NCBI RefSeq assembly: GCF_004614235.1
Contig: NZ_SPVH01000006.1
Coordinates: 1,116,001-1,180,000 of the forward strand
Direction: 5' to 3'
DNA length: 64,000 nucleotides
DNA from: Brevundimonas intermedia
GTDB taxonomy: Bacteria; Pseudomonadota; Alphaproteobacteria; Caulobacterales; Caulobacteraceae
The notes beneath the pieces were generated by a model, which searched no databases, was not told the DNA's origin, and worked only from the letters and a program-made list of their open reading frames with translations. Shown here in pieces: positions 28,291 to 38,005 of the stretch. Position 1 is the stretch's first letter. The number at the start of each line of letters is the position of its first letter. The position numbers and the translations under genes are program-made.

Positions 28291-29097
28291 TCAGGACGCC
28301 TGCAGAACCTTGCGCAGCTGCGGATGCAGTTCGCTGTTGCTCGCCAGGATGGACACGCCCGTCTTGGGATCGCCGTCGTTCTCGATGGTCGTCACCTTGC
28401 CGCCGGCTTCGGTGACGAACAGGATGCCCGCCGCCACGTCCCAGGGCTTCAGGTTGCGCTCATAGAAGGCGTCATAGCGGCCGGCCGCGACCCAGGCGAA
28501 ATCCAGCGCGGCCGAGCCCAGACGGCGCATGCCGGCGACGCGCTGGCCCACGGCGTGGATGTCCTTGATGGCCTGGGCGTGGCCCGACTTGCCGATGAAG
28601 GGCAGGCCGGTGGCGACCAGGCTCTCCGACAGGTCGCGACGACCGGCGACGCGGATGCGGTGATCGTTCAGATAGCACCCCTTGCCTTTTTCGGCCCAGA
28701 ACAGCTCGTTCATGACGGGGTTGTAGGTCACGCCGGCGACGATCTCGGACGAGCCGTCCGGCGCGCGGCGCTCCAGGCCCACCGTGATGGCGAAGTGGGG
28801 CATGGCGTGCATGAAGTTGGTGGTGCCGTCGATCGGATCGACGATCCAGGTGTGGGACTTGTCGGTCCCCTCCATCATGCCGCGCTCCTCGCCCAGGAAG
28901 CCATAGCCGGGGCGGGCCTTCATCAGCAGTTCGTGGAGGGTGTCCTCGGCCTTCAGGTCGGCGGCCGTGACGAAGTCGCCGGGGCCCTTGCGCGAGACCT
29001 GCAACTGCGAGACCTCGCCGAAGTCGCGGAGCATGGGGCGGGCGGTCTTGCGCACCGCGTCGAGCATGACTTGGAGCAGGGCGGAAGCGAGGGCCAT
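28291..29097 (-). CDS. suhB: Inositol monophosphatase family protein (SuhB)
   Basis: A 268-residue Mg-dependent phosphatase. The metal-site motifs are intact: GEE at 69-71, DPIDGTTNF at 87-95 and WDVAAG near 218-223. Members act on inositol-1-phosphate, and bacterial SuhB also binds RNA polymerase in rRNA antitermination. It follows efp on the same strand with about 100 bp between. Exact substrate is inferred. Confidence 0.92.
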   Translation of the reverse strand: MALASALLQVMLDAVRKTARPMLRDFGEVSQLQVSRKGPGDFVTAADLKAEDTLHELLMKARPGYGFLGEERGMMEGTDKSHTWIVDPIDGTTNFMHAMPHFAITVGLERRAPDGSSEIVAGVTYNPVMNELFWAEKGKGCYLNDHRIRVAGRRDLSESLVATGLPFIGKSGHAQAIKDIHAVGQRVAGMRRLGSAALDFAWVAAGRYDAFYERNLKPWDVAAGILFVTEAGGKVTTIENDGDPKTGVSILASNSELHPQLRKVLQAS

Positions 29098-29200
29098 CGG
29101 CGGATCTCCTGGTCCGCATGTCCTGAAAAGGCGCTGGTTGGCCCGGAGATGCGGAGAAGTTCAAGAAAGGGACGGCCCCGAACGAGGCCGGTCGTCGGTA

Positions 29201-29767
29201 TCAGTCCGCGCGGCGGACGTATTCGCCGGTCGCGGTATCGACGATGATCCGCTCGCCCGCCGACATATAGGGCGGGATCATGATGCGGACGCCGTTCGAC
29301 GCCATGGCGGGCTTGTAGGAGGAGGAGGCGGTCTGGCCCTTCACGGTCGGCTCGGTCTCGGCGACTTCCAGCACGACCTGATCCGGCAACGACAGGCCGA
29401 TCGGACGCTCTTCGTGCATCTCGATGACGACCTTCATGCCTTCTTGCAGATAGGGGATACGGTCTTCGCCGACCCAGTCCTTTTGCAGTTCGATCTGCTC
29501 ATAGGTGCCGTCGTCCATGAAGACCAGGCTGTCGCCGTTGTCGAACAGGTAGGAGAAGTCCTTCTGTTCCAGCGTGACGCGCTCGACCTTGTCTTCCGAC
29601 CGGAAGCGCTCGTTCAGCTTGTTGCCGGTTTCGAGGTTCTTGGCCTCGACGTTGGCGAAGGCGCCGCCCTTGCCGGGCTTGACGTGGCTGGCCTTGGTGA
29701 CGACCCACAGGCCGCCATTGTGCTGCAGGACCATGCCGGGCTTGATGGTGTTGCCGTTGATCTTCAT
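29201..29767 (-). CDS. efp: Translation elongation factor P
   Basis: EF-P rescues ribosomes stalled on polyproline. The start is ATG 29767 ([19 protein letters not shown]), giving 188 residues; the frame stays open upstream to 29869 without sense. The tip of domain I reads [10 protein letters not shown] with lysine K33 at the modification site, so the lysyl (EpmA-type) route is expected rather than arginine rhamnosylation. All three beta-barrel domains are complete, ending GEYVRRAD. Confidence 0.96.
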   Translation of the reverse strand: MKINGNTIKPGMVLQHNGGLWVVTKASHVKPGKGGAFANVEAKNLETGNKLNERFRSEDKVERVTLEQKDFSYLFDNGDSLVFMDDGTYEQIELQKDWVGEDRIPYLQEGMKVVIEMHEERPIGLSLPDQVVLEVAETEPTVKGQTASSSYKPAMASNGVRIMIPPYMSAGERIIVDTATGEYVRRAD

Positions 29768-29882
29768 GGGGTCACATCGGAAATGGAGTTGCGCCCACGC
29801 GCCCGGATGGGGCGTGGCGAATAGGGCGCGATCCCTAGAGTAAGCCCTTACAAAGGGCAAGGCGGGCAAAGGGCAGGGCGGC

Positions 29883-30443
29883 CTAATGCAGGGTGCGCTC
29901 TCGCGACGCCTCGTCCGCCTTGCGATGCAGGAAGTTGCCGAGCCGCACCCCTGATCCAGTCGGAGAGGCCATCTTGCCGGCGCCCTCGTTCAGCTTGCGG
30001 GCTTCGTGCGCGAAGGCGGCAGCCAAGCCGGCGGACGACATGGCGGCGATCACCTGACGCCACATGGAAGACGGACGAAGACCGAGCCAGACGGCGTTGA
30101 CCGTCTGGGCCGCCAGCCACAGGCCCATGGCGCGCGTCCGCTCAGGCCGGGAAGGCGCATTCCATACCCGCACGGCCGACAGGGTAGTGGCCGAAAACAC
30201 AGCGGGCAGGATCAGGCTGAACGCGCCCTTGGGCTTTTCGGTGATCGGCAGGTCCTTGTTGCGAACCTGTTTCAGATTGCGTTGGGGCTTCATGGCTCCG
30301 GAGGCGATGCCGTGCGCCAACAGGGCGAAACCGACGGTCAGGGCGATGCCGGCGACCACATGGCCCGCGCTGCGGCCTTCGCTGTTCAACAAATCCATCG
30401 CGGCGTCGCGCACTTCGTCGATGGCGTCGTCGATATCGGTCAT
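29883..30443 (-). CDS. Membrane protein of unknown function
   Basis: A 186-residue protein I cannot assign. Hydrophobic stretches lie at about 28-49 ([22 protein letters not shown]), 74-88, 105-120 and 130-145, so it probably has four membrane spans with both ends cytoplasmic. The middle segment [30 protein letters not shown] vaguely recalls TspO but lacks its core pattern. It stands between efp and the bacterioferritin gene with no clear operon partner. Confidence 0.65.
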   Translation of the reverse strand: MTDIDDAIDEVRDAAMDLLNSEGRSAGHVVAGIALTVGFALLAHGIASGAMKPQRNLKQVRNKDLPITEKPKGAFSLILPAVFSATTLSAVRVWNAPSRPERTRAMGLWLAAQTVNAVWLGLRPSSMWRQVIAAMSSAGLAAAFAHEARKLNEGAGKMASPTGSGVRLGNFLHRKADEASRERTLH

Positions 30444-30512
30444 GGTCCGCTCCAGCTTGGCCCTAAGAGGCTAATGAGCGGAGCGGACCAGAGTTCCGTC
30501 AGAGGTCTGAGC

Positions 30513-31013
30513 TTAGTTGCCGGTCGCGGCGCTGTCGGTGACGATCTCTTTCATGGCCGACTGCAGATAGTTCTGCGCGCCCATCAGTTCGATCAGCTTG
30601 TGCTGGTTTTCCAGGAAGTCGATGTGCTCCTCGGTATCCGCCAGGATCTTCATCAGCAGGTCGCGGCTGACGTAGTCGCGGGTCTCCTCGCACTGGGTCA
30701 CGGCGGCGGCGGTCGTGGCGCGGCTGTCCAGTTCCAGTTGCAGGTCGGCGCCCAGGCATTCGATCGGATCCTCGCCGACCTTCAGCTTGTGCAGGTCCTG
30801 CAGGTTCGGCAGCCCGTCGAGGAAGAGGATGCGTTTGATCAGCATGTCGGCGTGCTTCATCTCGCCGATCGATTCTTCGTAGATCACGTTGCCGAGGTGC
30901 GACAGACCCCAGCTTTCGAACATGCGCGCATGCAGGAAATACTGGTTCACGGCCGTCAATTCGTTGGTGAGCACTGCGTTCAGCGTGCGCAGGATTGCGG
31001 GGTCGCCCTTCAT
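30513..31013 (-). CDS. bfr: Bacterioferritin
   Basis: A 166-residue iron-storage protein forming a haem-containing 24-mer. Starting at MKGDPAIL, the ferroxidase ligands fall at the canonical positions E18, E51 and H54, and the haem ligand at M52 (ESIGEMKHADMLIKR). I chose the ATG at 31013 because AAGGA lies 8 bases before it, whereas the ATG at 31019 is too close to that site. The 3' part DLLMKILADTEEHIDFLENQ is also typical. The bfd gene is 143 bp upstream on the same strand. Confidence 0.94.
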   Translation of the reverse strand: MKGDPAILRTLNAVLTNELTAVNQYFLHARMFESWGLSHLGNVIYEESIGEMKHADMLIKRILFLDGLPNLQDLHKLKVGEDPIECLGADLQLELDSRATTAAAVTQCEETRDYVSRDLLMKILADTEEHIDFLENQHKLIELMGAQNYLQSAMKEIVTDSAATGN

Positions 31014-31156
31014 GGCCATGGTCCTTGGTCTCGCCACGGCGCATTCGCCGTCTGTCGAGCGAGGCAATACCACAGTAAAACGCACATTGTTTATTTGCGA
31101 GTTTTTATCACTACATTGATAGTGCGAGTGATTTTCGGCCGCGATAGGCGGCGAGA

Positions 31157-31342
31157 CTATTCGGCTGCGAGTGCGAACGCTTCGCGGCTGTCCTGGATCA
31201 TCTGGCGCATCTCGCAGACGCATTTGGCGCACTGGGCCTGGCATTGGTTGCGCGCGAAGATGTCGCGTGGACGGCAGGCCCCGGCCTCGATGGCCTGGGC
31301 GACATCACGCTGGCGAAGACCGTTACAGTTGCAGACGTACAC
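31157..31342 (-). CDS. bfd: Bacterioferritin-associated ferredoxin Bfd
   Basis: A 61-residue [2Fe-2S] ferredoxin that reduces bacterioferritin iron so it can be released. The cluster cysteines are visible as CNC at residues 4-6 and CX2C in QCAKC near 37-41, with further Cys at 34 and 43. It lies directly upstream of bfr on the same strand, the usual pairing. A promoter-like and Fur-box-like sequence is present just upstream. Confidence 0.92.
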   Translation of the reverse strand: MYVCNCNGLRQRDVAQAIEAGACRPRDIFARNQCQAQCAKCVCEMRQMIQDSREAFALAAE

Positions 31343-31363
31343 GAGGCGCTACACGTTCCATCG

Positions 31364-31405
31364 ACTGAGAATGGTTCGCTATAGCACGGGTTAAGGCGAT
31401 TGCAA
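31364..31405 (-). promoter_or_regulatory. Putative bfd promoter with Fur-box-like site
   Basis: On the minus strand TTGCAA (31400-31405) and TATAGC (31378-31383) are spaced by 16 bases. Overlapping the expected start is TGAGAATGGTTCGCT (plus strand, 31366-31380), whose left arm matches a Fur box (TGANAAT) while the right arm is weak. Regulation of bfd by Fur is known in other bacteria; here it is inferred. Confidence 0.4.
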
Positions 31406-31472
31406 GTCGTTCGCATAGCTTGGCGGGGGCTCGACCGTTGACGGATCGTCGCGAGGGGAGGCAAGTACGCGC

Positions 31473-32126
31473 ATGGCCAGAACACCCACCGTCCCCGCCC
31501 GCCCGCCTTGCCGGCTGTATTTGATCACGCCGCCCGCGATCGCGGACCTGAACGCCTTCGCCAAGACGCTGGATCAGGCCTTGGCCGCCGGCGATGTCGC
31601 CGCCCTGCAGATCCGGCTGAAGCCTGCGGAAGACGCCACGATCCGCGCGGCGGTCGCGGCGCTGGCCCCCGTCGCTCGTCGTCACGACGTGGCCGTGCTG
31701 CTGAACGACCGGCCCGACCTGGCGCGGGAAACAGGGTGTGACGGCGTCCATATCGGTCAGGGGGATGGCTCGCTGGCCGAGGCCCGCCGCACTCTGGGAC
31801 CAGACGCCATGATCGGCGTCACCTGCCACGACGACCGCGACCTGGCCTGGGACGCGGCCGAGGGTGGTGCGGACTACGTCGCCTTCGGCGCCTTCTATCC
31901 CACCGAAACGAAAGAGACCGTTCATCGTCCGGGGCTGGAGATTTTGATGGTCTGGCAGGAAACGGTCGAGACCCCCTGCGTCGCCATCGGCGGCGTCACC
32001 GTCGACAATGCCGCCGACTTGGCCCGTGCGGGTGCAGACTTCGTCGCGGTCAGCAACGGCGTCTGGGGTTATAGCAAAGGCGCAGCCGAGGCGGTCAAGC
32101 TATTCAATCAAAGGTTGAAGTTCTGA
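31473..32126 (+). CDS. thiE: Thiamine phosphate synthase
   Basis: A 217-residue TIM-barrel enzyme that couples hydroxymethylpyrimidine-PP with thiazole phosphate. Recognisable parts are [29 protein letters not shown], the phosphate loop [14 protein letters not shown] and [27 protein letters not shown]. No other thi gene and no TPP riboswitch-like leader are seen next to it. The normal length and intact loops support an active enzyme; a distant ThiE paralogue cannot be excluded. Confidence 0.9.
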   Translation: MARTPTVPARPPCRLYLITPPAIADLNAFAKTLDQALAAGDVAALQIRLKPAEDATIRAAVAALAPVARRHDVAVLLNDRPDLARETGCDGVHIGQGDGSLAEARRTLGPDAMIGVTCHDDRDLAWDAAEGGADYVAFGAFYPTETKETVHRPGLEILMVWQETVETPCVAIGGVTVDNAADLARAGADFVAVSNGVWGYSKGAAEAVKLFNQRLKF

Positions 32127-32190
32127 CTTCAGGGGATATTAGGAACCCTGTGGTCTTTTTAGCCGGCCTGTAGTTGGTCGGAATATTTCC

Positions 32191-33876
32191 ATGATCCTGA
32201 GCCGCGCGCTCAACATCGACGACCAGCCTGCCTCGCCTTCGACGAGGGGTAGCGAGGCTGGCCATCGCCCTGGCCATGGGGGCGACGGCTTGGAAGCCTC
32301 GCACCCACTGACGCCCGTGCTGACCGGCGTCGCGGTCGCGGTGCTGGTGGCAATGGCGATCGCCTACGGACGTTCGGCAGGGCTGGTCGCCGGCCTTTGG
32401 GGCGCAAGCGGCGTCGCCGTCGCCGTCTGGCTGCGCACCAGTCGAGGCCGTAACAGCGATATGACATTCGCTGGCGTCATGGCCATCAGCATTCTGATCG
32501 GTGAAATCATAGCGGGCAACAAGCCACCGTTGGCGCTGGCCTTCACCGTCGTCAACATGATCGAGATCGTGGCTGCGGTGCTTCTGGCGCGCCGGTTTTC
32601 GCCCACGCTGAACCTGTCCAGCCTGAACGGCGCTGTCAGCTTCCTGTTCTTCGCTGCCGTGCTTGCACCGATCCCGGCGGCGTTGGCCAGCCTGGTTGTC
32701 CTGATGCAGATGGGACAGACGGATCTCTGGCAGGGGTTTCAGACCTGGTGGTTCGGACACGCTCTGGGCATCGCCGTCCTCGGCTCCATGGGGTTGTCGC
32801 TGACGCGAACCACGCTCGCGAAACTGCTCAAACCCAAAAAAATGGTCGAGGCCGTTATCCTGTTCGGGCTCGTTCCCGTCTTCTACTATGTCGCCTTCGC
32901 CGGAAACGTCCCGTTGGGATTTGTTCTGCTGCCCTTGCTGCTGGCCATTGCAGTGCGGCTGGGCGTGGCGGGCATAGCCTTCACGCTTGTGATCCTCACC
33001 GTCCTGTTGGTAGGCAGCGCGATGATAGGCCAGGGTCCCTACGCTCAGGGATCGCCCACCGAACAGGTCTTGATGGCCCAGATGCTGGTGTTGATCGGCT
33101 ATATGCCTGTCCTGCTTGTGGCCTCTCTCCTGGAAGAACGCGATCTTTTGGCCGACCGGGCGCGACTGGGTCGAGAACGCGCGGAAAAGGCGTCCGAAGC
33201 CAAGTCTCGCCTGCTCGCGAATGTCGCGCATGAAATCAAGAGCCCCGTCGCCGGCATCATCGGCATCGGCGATCTGTGGCGTCAGGGGCATCTGGGACCG
33301 ATCACGCCTCAGCAGACCGAAATGTCGGAGATGCTGGTGACCACGGCCCGTCAGGTCGAGACCCTGGCGCATGACCTGCTGGATGTCGCCCGCGCCGAAT
33401 CCGGGGCGGTCAGGGTCGAGCTGCGCCCCACCGACATTCCTGGCCTGTTGGAGGATGTCCGTCGCATCTGCTTGCTGCGACCGGACGCGGAAACGGTCGC
33501 CATTGAGGTCGTGTGTGAAGGCGATGGTTTGATTGCTGTCGCGGATTCCCAGCGCTTTGCGCAGGTGGTGACCAATCTGACGGTCAACGCGCTGAAATAC
33601 GGCGGCTCTGGCGGGCGGGTCATTCTGCGGGCCCTGCGAGAGGACGACTGCGTGCGCGTCGAGGTCAGCGATTTCGGACCCGGCCTGTCCGTCCAGAAAC
33701 AGGCGCAGTTGTTCGAGCCCTTCAACCGCCTTGGTTTGGAACGTTCGACGGTCGAGGGGCACGGCGTAGGCCTGGCTCTGGCCAAGCGGTTGGTCGAGTT
33801 GCAGGGGGGATCGATCGGCGTGATTTCTGCGCCAGGCGAGGGCGCCACCTTCTGGATCTTGTTGCCCAAGGCCTAG
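32191..33876 (+). CDS. Membrane sensor histidine kinase (MASE1-like sensor)
   Basis: A 561-residue kinase. Residues 45-315 hold about eight hydrophobic spans (GRSAGLVAGLWGASGVAVAVWLRTS, GEIIAGNKPPLALAFTVVNMIE), the look of a MASE1 integral membrane sensor. A short coiled linker is followed by HisKA with the phospho-acceptor H347 in NVAHEIKSPVAG and HATPase with NALKYGG, DFGPGLS and GHGVGLALAKRL. No receiver domain is fused and no response regulator lies next to it, so it is an orphan kinase. Signal unknown. Confidence 0.88.
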   Translation: MILSRALNIDDQPASPSTRGSEAGHRPGHGGDGLEASHPLTPVLTGVAVAVLVAMAIAYGRSAGLVAGLWGASGVAVAVWLRTSRGRNSDMTFAGVMAISILIGEIIAGNKPPLALAFTVVNMIEIVAAVLLARRFSPTLNLSSLNGAVSFLFFAAVLAPIPAALASLVVLMQMGQTDLWQGFQTWWFGHALGIAVLGSMGLSLTRTTLAKLLKPKKMVEAVILFGLVPVFYYVAFAGNVPLGFVLLPLLLAIAVRLGVAGIAFTLVILTVLLVGSAMIGQGPYAQGSPTEQVLMAQMLVLIGYMPVLLVASLLEERDLLADRARLGRERAEKASEAKSRLLANVAHEIKSPVAGIIGIGDLWRQGHLGPITPQQTEMSEMLVTTARQVETLAHDLLDVARAESGAVRVELRPTDIPGLLEDVRRICLLRPDAETVAIEVVCEGDGLIAVADSQRFAQVVTNLTVNALKYGGSGGRVILRALREDDCVRVEVSDFGPGLSVQKQAQLFEPFNRLGLERSTVEGHGVGLALAKRLVELQGGSIGVISAPGEGATFWILLPKA

Positions 33877-33918
33877 GTCGCGCTTGCGATCGCAGCCTCG
33901 CCGCGCGATTGTCCGATC

Positions 33919-34794
33919 ATGTCCATGATCGCTCTTGCCGCCGCCCTCGTGATTTCAGGACAGGCGACGACGCCGCCTGCACAACGGCCTGCATCCGATC
34001 TGACTCGCGACCTGAACAGCGCTCCGCCATCGGCAGCGCCGCCTGCATCAGCTGCAACCCGTCCGACATCGACGCAGGCTCCGGCCCGCACGACGACGCA
34101 AGCCCTGCCGCCGATTGGCCAAAGTCCAGCCGCGACGCCTCGCCCGGCGCCGACGACATCTCCCGCGCAAACGCCAGTCCAAACGCCCAGCAGATCGACC
34201 ACGCAAGCTCTGCCTCCCATTGGTCAAAGCCCGGCTGCGACGCCTCGTTCGTCGCCGACGACGTCGTCCCAACGACAGGATCAAACACCCAACCCAGCGA
34301 CTACACCTTTCGCTACGGCGCCGCGTCCAGCGCCGACCACGTCACCGCGAACGCCGCCGGCCACCAGTGCGACTCAGGCCGCGACGCCTGCACCCGCCAC
34401 GACGACGCCACCCCCCGCAGCGCCCGCGCCGACCGCGCTTAACGCCGCGGCCATCGCGGCCCTGCCATTCGGGATCGAGCTGGCTACGGGTCTGACCATC
34501 ACGCCCGCGCGGGCGGGAGCAGACGCCAATATCTACCGTGTCCAGCGCGGCGATCAGACCTTGCTGATGATCTACGCCGGGCCGTCATCGCAGTTTCCGA
34601 TCTATGACGGCGAGATGGTGCGCGCCGGCGGCCGCGCCTCGGTGGTGGTGACGGAGGGCGGGCGACGCCTGGCCATGGAGCATCTGTTCCAGCGACCGAC
34701 CGCCCCCAAGGAAATCCACGTCTGGATCACCAGCGTCACCGGCGCCGACCGGGATCTGGCCGAACGGATCGGCCAGTCCATCGACGCCCGCTGA
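33919..34794 (+). CDS. Pro/Thr/Ala-rich exported protein with internal repeats
   Basis: A 291-residue protein I do not recognise. A short hydrophobic start (MSMIALAAALVISGQA) suggests export. Residues 17-175 are almost only Pro, Thr, Ala, Ser and Gln, and the phrase TTQALPPIGQSPAATPR occurs twice (about 59-75 and 93-109). The last 110 residues form a more ordinary domain (IYRVQRGDQTLLMIYAGPSSQFPIYDGEMV). It looks like a surface or periplasmic protein on a long flexible spacer. It follows the histidine kinase by 43 bp; no ribosome site is evident. Confidence 0.65.
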   Translation: MSMIALAAALVISGQATTPPAQRPASDLTRDLNSAPPSAAPPASAATRPTSTQAPARTTTQALPPIGQSPAATPRPAPTTSPAQTPVQTPSRSTTQALPPIGQSPAATPRSSPTTSSQRQDQTPNPATTPFATAPRPAPTTSPRTPPATSATQAATPAPATTTPPPAAPAPTALNAAAIAALPFGIELATGLTITPARAGADANIYRVQRGDQTLLMIYAGPSSQFPIYDGEMVRAGGRASVVVTEGGRRLAMEHLFQRPTAPKEIHVWITSVTGADRDLAERIGQSIDAR

Positions 34795-34798
34795 GCCT

Positions 34799-35140
34799 TC
34801 AGCCCTCGGACCAGACCGCCATTTCGGTGCCGGCCGGATCGGCGAAGTGGAACCGGCGACCGCCGGGGAAGGCGTAGATCGGCTTCAGGATACGACCGCC
34901 GGCCGCCTCGACCTTGGCCAGCATGGCCTCCAGGTCATGGGCGTACAGAACGGGCAGGGGCGTCTTGGTCCGGTCGGCCTGATCGGCGTCGAACCCACCG
35001 TCCAACCCCTGATCGAAGGCCGCATAGGTCGGGCCGTAATCCACGAAGGTCCAGCCGAACGCCTGGCTGTAGAATTCCTTGGTCGCGGGCAGGTCTGCGG
35101 CGGGCAGTTCGAGATAGTCCAGCTTTCCGTCTTCACGCAC
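34799..35140 (-). CDS. VOC/glyoxalase-like protein
   Basis: A 113-residue single-module protein of the vicinal oxygen chelate fold: KLDYLELPAADLPATKEFYSQAFGWTFVDYG and a second half ending FHFADPAGTEMAVW. The start is GTG 35140 (MREDGKLD) because GAGGAG lies 8 bases upstream. Members range from dioxygenases to resistance proteins; catalytic identity is unknown. It is convergent with the Pro/Thr-rich gene. Confidence 0.85.
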   Translation of the reverse strand: MREDGKLDYLELPAADLPATKEFYSQAFGWTFVDYGPTYAAFDQGLDGGFDADQADRTKTPLPVLYAHDLEAMLAKVEAAGGRILKPIYAFPGGRRFHFADPAGTEMAVWSEG

Positions 35141-35385
35141 GGTTGATCTCCTCAGTTCGACGCCACCGACCAAACCTCTTGCACGACGCCCGAACATGCG
35201 CAAACCTGCAAACGGTTCGCAGTTGCAGGATTCGGCGATGATCGTGATGACGACGGGATTGTCGGGCCTCGTCGCCCTGATGCGGCAGGAGGAGCGCGCG
35301 GTCGAACCGTCGCCCAGACCGCAAGCCGGTCACCCGCAAAGCCTTCAATCCATCATTTCGGCGCGCAGACCGAGGCGATAAGCCT

Positions 35386-36471
35386 TCAGCCGACCTGGGC
35401 GCGGTGTCTCAGGAAGGCGTCGGCCAAGACGCAGGCGGCCATGGCTTCCACCACCGGCACGGCCCGCAGCGCCACGCAGGGGTCATGGCGACCCTTGGTG
35501 CGCAGGTCCGTTTCCTCGCCGTCGCGCGTAACGGTCTGGCGCATGGTCAAAATCGAGGATGTGGGCTTGAACGCCACCCGCGCCGTCACCGGTTGCCCCG
35601 TTGAAATCCCGCCCAGCACGCCGCCCGCCTTGTTCGACAGGAAGACCGGCTGATTGTTCAGGTCCAGCCGCATCTCGTCGGCGTTCTCTTCGCCCGTCAG
35701 TCCAGCAGAGTCGAAGCCCGCGCCGATCTCGACCCCCTTGGCGGCGTTGATCGACATCAGGGCCGACGCCAGTTCGGAATCCAGCTTGCCGTAGATCGGT
35801 GCGCCCCATCCGGCCGGTACGCCCGTCACCTCCAGCGCGACCACGGCGCCGACCGACGACCCGGCCTTGCGAATGCCGTCCAGATAGGCCTCCCACGCAG
35901 GCACGACCTCGGCCGAGGCGGCGAACAGCGGATTGCCGGATACGGCGTCGAAATCGACCTGATCGGGTGCGATGCGGTGGGCCCCGATCTGCACCACGCC
36001 TGCACGAATCCAGACGCCTTCGCCCAGCACCTTGCGCGCCACTGCGCCGGCCGCCACGCGGCTGGCGGTCTCGCGCGCCGACGATCGGCCGCCGCCCCGG
36101 TGGTCACGCACGCCGTATTTGGCCTGATAGGCGTAGTCGGCGTGCCCCGGCCGATAGGCGCGGGCGATCTCGCCATAGTCTTTGGACCGCTGGTCCTCAT
36201 TCTCGATCATGATCGAGATGGGCGTGCCGGTGGTGACCGGGCCGTCGCCGTCATCGAAGACGCCCGACAGGATACGCGCGGTGTCGCTCTCCTTGCGCTG
36301 GGTCACGAAGCGGCTGCCGCCCGGTTTGCGCTGATCCAGCCACGGCTGGATGTCCGCCTCGGTCAGCGGGATCATCGGCGGGCATCCGTCCACGACGCAG
36401 CCGATGGCCGGCCCGTGGCTCTCGCCCCAGGTGGTCACGCGAAACAGATGGCCGAAGGTGTTGTGCGACAT
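35386..36471 (-). CDS. aroC: Chorismate synthase
   Basis: The last shared enzyme of aromatic amino acid synthesis; it uses reduced FMN to remove phosphate from EPSP. The 361 residues begin [29 protein letters not shown], the family signature, followed by [29 protein letters not shown] and later [10 protein letters not shown]. All typical. The gene starts 8 bp after the J-domain gene on the same strand, so they are likely cotranscribed. Confidence 0.97.
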   Translation of the reverse strand: MSHNTFGHLFRVTTWGESHGPAIGCVVDGCPPMIPLTEADIQPWLDQRKPGGSRFVTQRKESDTARILSGVFDDGDGPVTTGTPISIMIENEDQRSKDYGEIARAYRPGHADYAYQAKYGVRDHRGGGRSSARETASRVAAGAVARKVLGEGVWIRAGVVQIGAHRIAPDQVDFDAVSGNPLFAASAEVVPAWEAYLDGIRKAGSSVGAVVALEVTGVPAGWGAPIYGKLDSELASALMSINAAKGVEIGAGFDSAGLTGEENADEMRLDLNNQPVFLSNKAGGVLGGISTGQPVTARVAFKPTSSILTMRQTVTRDGEETDLRTKGRHDPCVALRAVPVVEAMAACVLADAFLRHRAQVG

Positions 36472-36479
36472 GCGCCGAC

Positions 36480-37214
36480 TTAGGCCGCCAGACGCTCCTG
36501 CGTCCAGACCCGCGTGAACCGCAACAGCAGGTCTTCCGCCGCCGAGGGCACGTCCGACGACGGCGTCAGCTTCACGAACAGATGCCCGGCCTCGCGCGAT
36601 CCACGCGCGGGCAGACCCAGGCCTTTCAGGCGAACCCGCACCGGCGCGGCCATGTCCGCCGTGATCCAGGCAGAGCGCGTGCCCGCATGGGTCTCGATCT
36701 CGACCCGCCCGCCGTCGGCCATCAGGCGCTGTTCGGTGGGCCAGGTCATGAAGATGTCGTCGCCGACGACCGACAGCCCGTCCTCGGGCCGGATCAGAAC
36801 CGACAGATAGAGGTCGCCGCCGTCCGTCGCGCCGCGCCGCAGTCGCAAATGATCGCCGCTCCGCAGGCCCGCTGGCGCCGTGACCCGCACTGTCCGCGCG
36901 CCCAGCCGCAGGTCCACGCGCGCCCCGGCGATGGCCTGCATCGGACTGAGCACCAGCACGGGTGCAGGCGCGGGACGCAGCTTGGGGGCGGACAGGGCCG
37001 GCCGGGCGGGCTGATGCGCCTGGATCAGGTGATAGGCGGCGATCACGCGGCGGAACCGCTCGGCGTCGCCTCCGGTCTGATCAGGGCGCGCCACCTTGAC
37101 CGCCGCGCGGAAGGCGGTCTTTAGCGCGGCGGCGTCGACATCGCCGCTGAGACCCAGCGTCGAAAGGGCCTCGCGGACGCCGGAAACATCAGAGGGGTGA
37201 CCATGCGTGCTCAT
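36480..37214 (-). CDS. DnaJ-related protein with degenerate J domain
   Basis: A 244-residue protein with a shortened J domain at about 10-70 and a DnaJ C-terminal-like beta domain at about 88-232 ([44 protein letters not shown]). The normally invariant HPD is RPD at residues 43-45 ([10 protein letters not shown]), so stimulation of DnaK ATPase is doubtful. No zinc-finger cysteines exist. Its place just upstream of aroC and divergent from pdxH is compact; the aroC start is 8 bp beyond its stop. Confidence 0.8.
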   Translation of the reverse strand: MSTHGHPSDVSGVREALSTLGLSGDVDAAALKTAFRAAVKVARPDQTGGDAERFRRVIAAYHLIQAHQPARPALSAPKLRPAPAPVLVLSPMQAIAGARVDLRLGARTVRVTAPAGLRSGDHLRLRRGATDGGDLYLSVLIRPEDGLSVVGDDIFMTWPTEQRLMADGGRVEIETHAGTRSAWITADMAAPVRVRLKGLGLPARGSREAGHLFVKLTPSSDVPSAAEDLLLRFTRVWTQERLAA

Positions 37215-37323
37215 GCCGTCACCGTTCGCCCATCAGGGTCAATGGGCGGTTAACCGTGATGCGCAAACGGCCGTTTTGACCTCGATCATTTCCAGAACGG
37301 CTCACAGGGATTAGATCACTGAC

Positions 37324-37998
37324 ATGACCGCATCCGTGATCCCGCCCAGCCCCTCGCGTGAGGAATACGCCCGCGACTATGCCGCCGCGCTGGCCGCCAA
37401 TGGTGACGAGACCATCTTCGCGCGCGCCGAACCCATCGGGCTTTTCGTCGAATGGCTGGCCGACGCGCGGGCGCATGAGCCGAACGATCCCAACGCCATG
37501 ACCCTCTCCACCGTCGATGCGGACGGCCTGCCGGATGCGCGGATCGTGCTGTTGAAAGACGTCGATGCGCGCGGCTTCACCTTCTATTCCAACAGCGAGA
37601 GCGCCAAGGGGGTGGAACTGGCGACCTGCGCCGCCGCCGCCCTGACCTTCCACTGGAAGTCGCTGCGTCGTCAGGTGCGGGTGCGCGGCGCGGTCAAGCC
37701 GGTGTCGGCCGCCGAGGCCGACGCCTATTTCGCCAGCCGCGCGCGCGAAAGCCGCATCGGCGCCTGGGCCTCGGACCAGTCCCGCCCGCTGTCGGACCGC
37801 ACCGTGCTGGAAGAGGCCGTAGGCCGCGAAACCGCGCGCTTCGATGGCCAGGACGTGCCGCGCCCGTCCCACTGGACCGGCTGGCGCGTCGTGCCGCGCT
37901 CGGTCGAGTTCTGGCGCGATCGCCCGTTCCGCCTGCACGACCGGCTGCGGTTCGAGCGCGACGGCGAGGCCTGGCGGTCTGGGCGTCTTTGGCCCTGA
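37324..37998 (+). CDS. pdxH: Pyridoxamine 5'-phosphate oxidase
   Basis: The FMN enzyme that makes pyridoxal phosphate from PNP or PMP. The 224 residues include [53 protein letters not shown] and the end [20 protein letters not shown], which is diagnostic for PdxH. It diverges from the DnaJ-related gene and is convergent with queA. Complete, with no oddity. Confidence 0.97.
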   Translation: MTASVIPPSPSREEYARDYAAALAANGDETIFARAEPIGLFVEWLADARAHEPNDPNAMTLSTVDADGLPDARIVLLKDVDARGFTFYSNSESAKGVELATCAAAALTFHWKSLRRQVRVRGAVKPVSAAEADAYFASRARESRIGAWASDQSRPLSDRTVLEEAVGRETARFDGQDVPRPSHWTGWRVVPRSVEFWRDRPFRLHDRLRFERDGEAWRSGRLWP

Positions 37999-38005
37999 TC
38001 CGCGA

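Noticed and set aside
31410-31472. Possible TPP riboswitch before thiE
   Set aside because: Only about 130 bases separate bfd and thiE, and the conserved CUGAGA/ACCUGA-type thi-box elements are not present.
32104-33762. A 552-residue open frame opposite the sensor kinase
   Set aside because: It has low-complexity His/Gln/Asp content, typical of an antisense shadow of a GC-rich gene.
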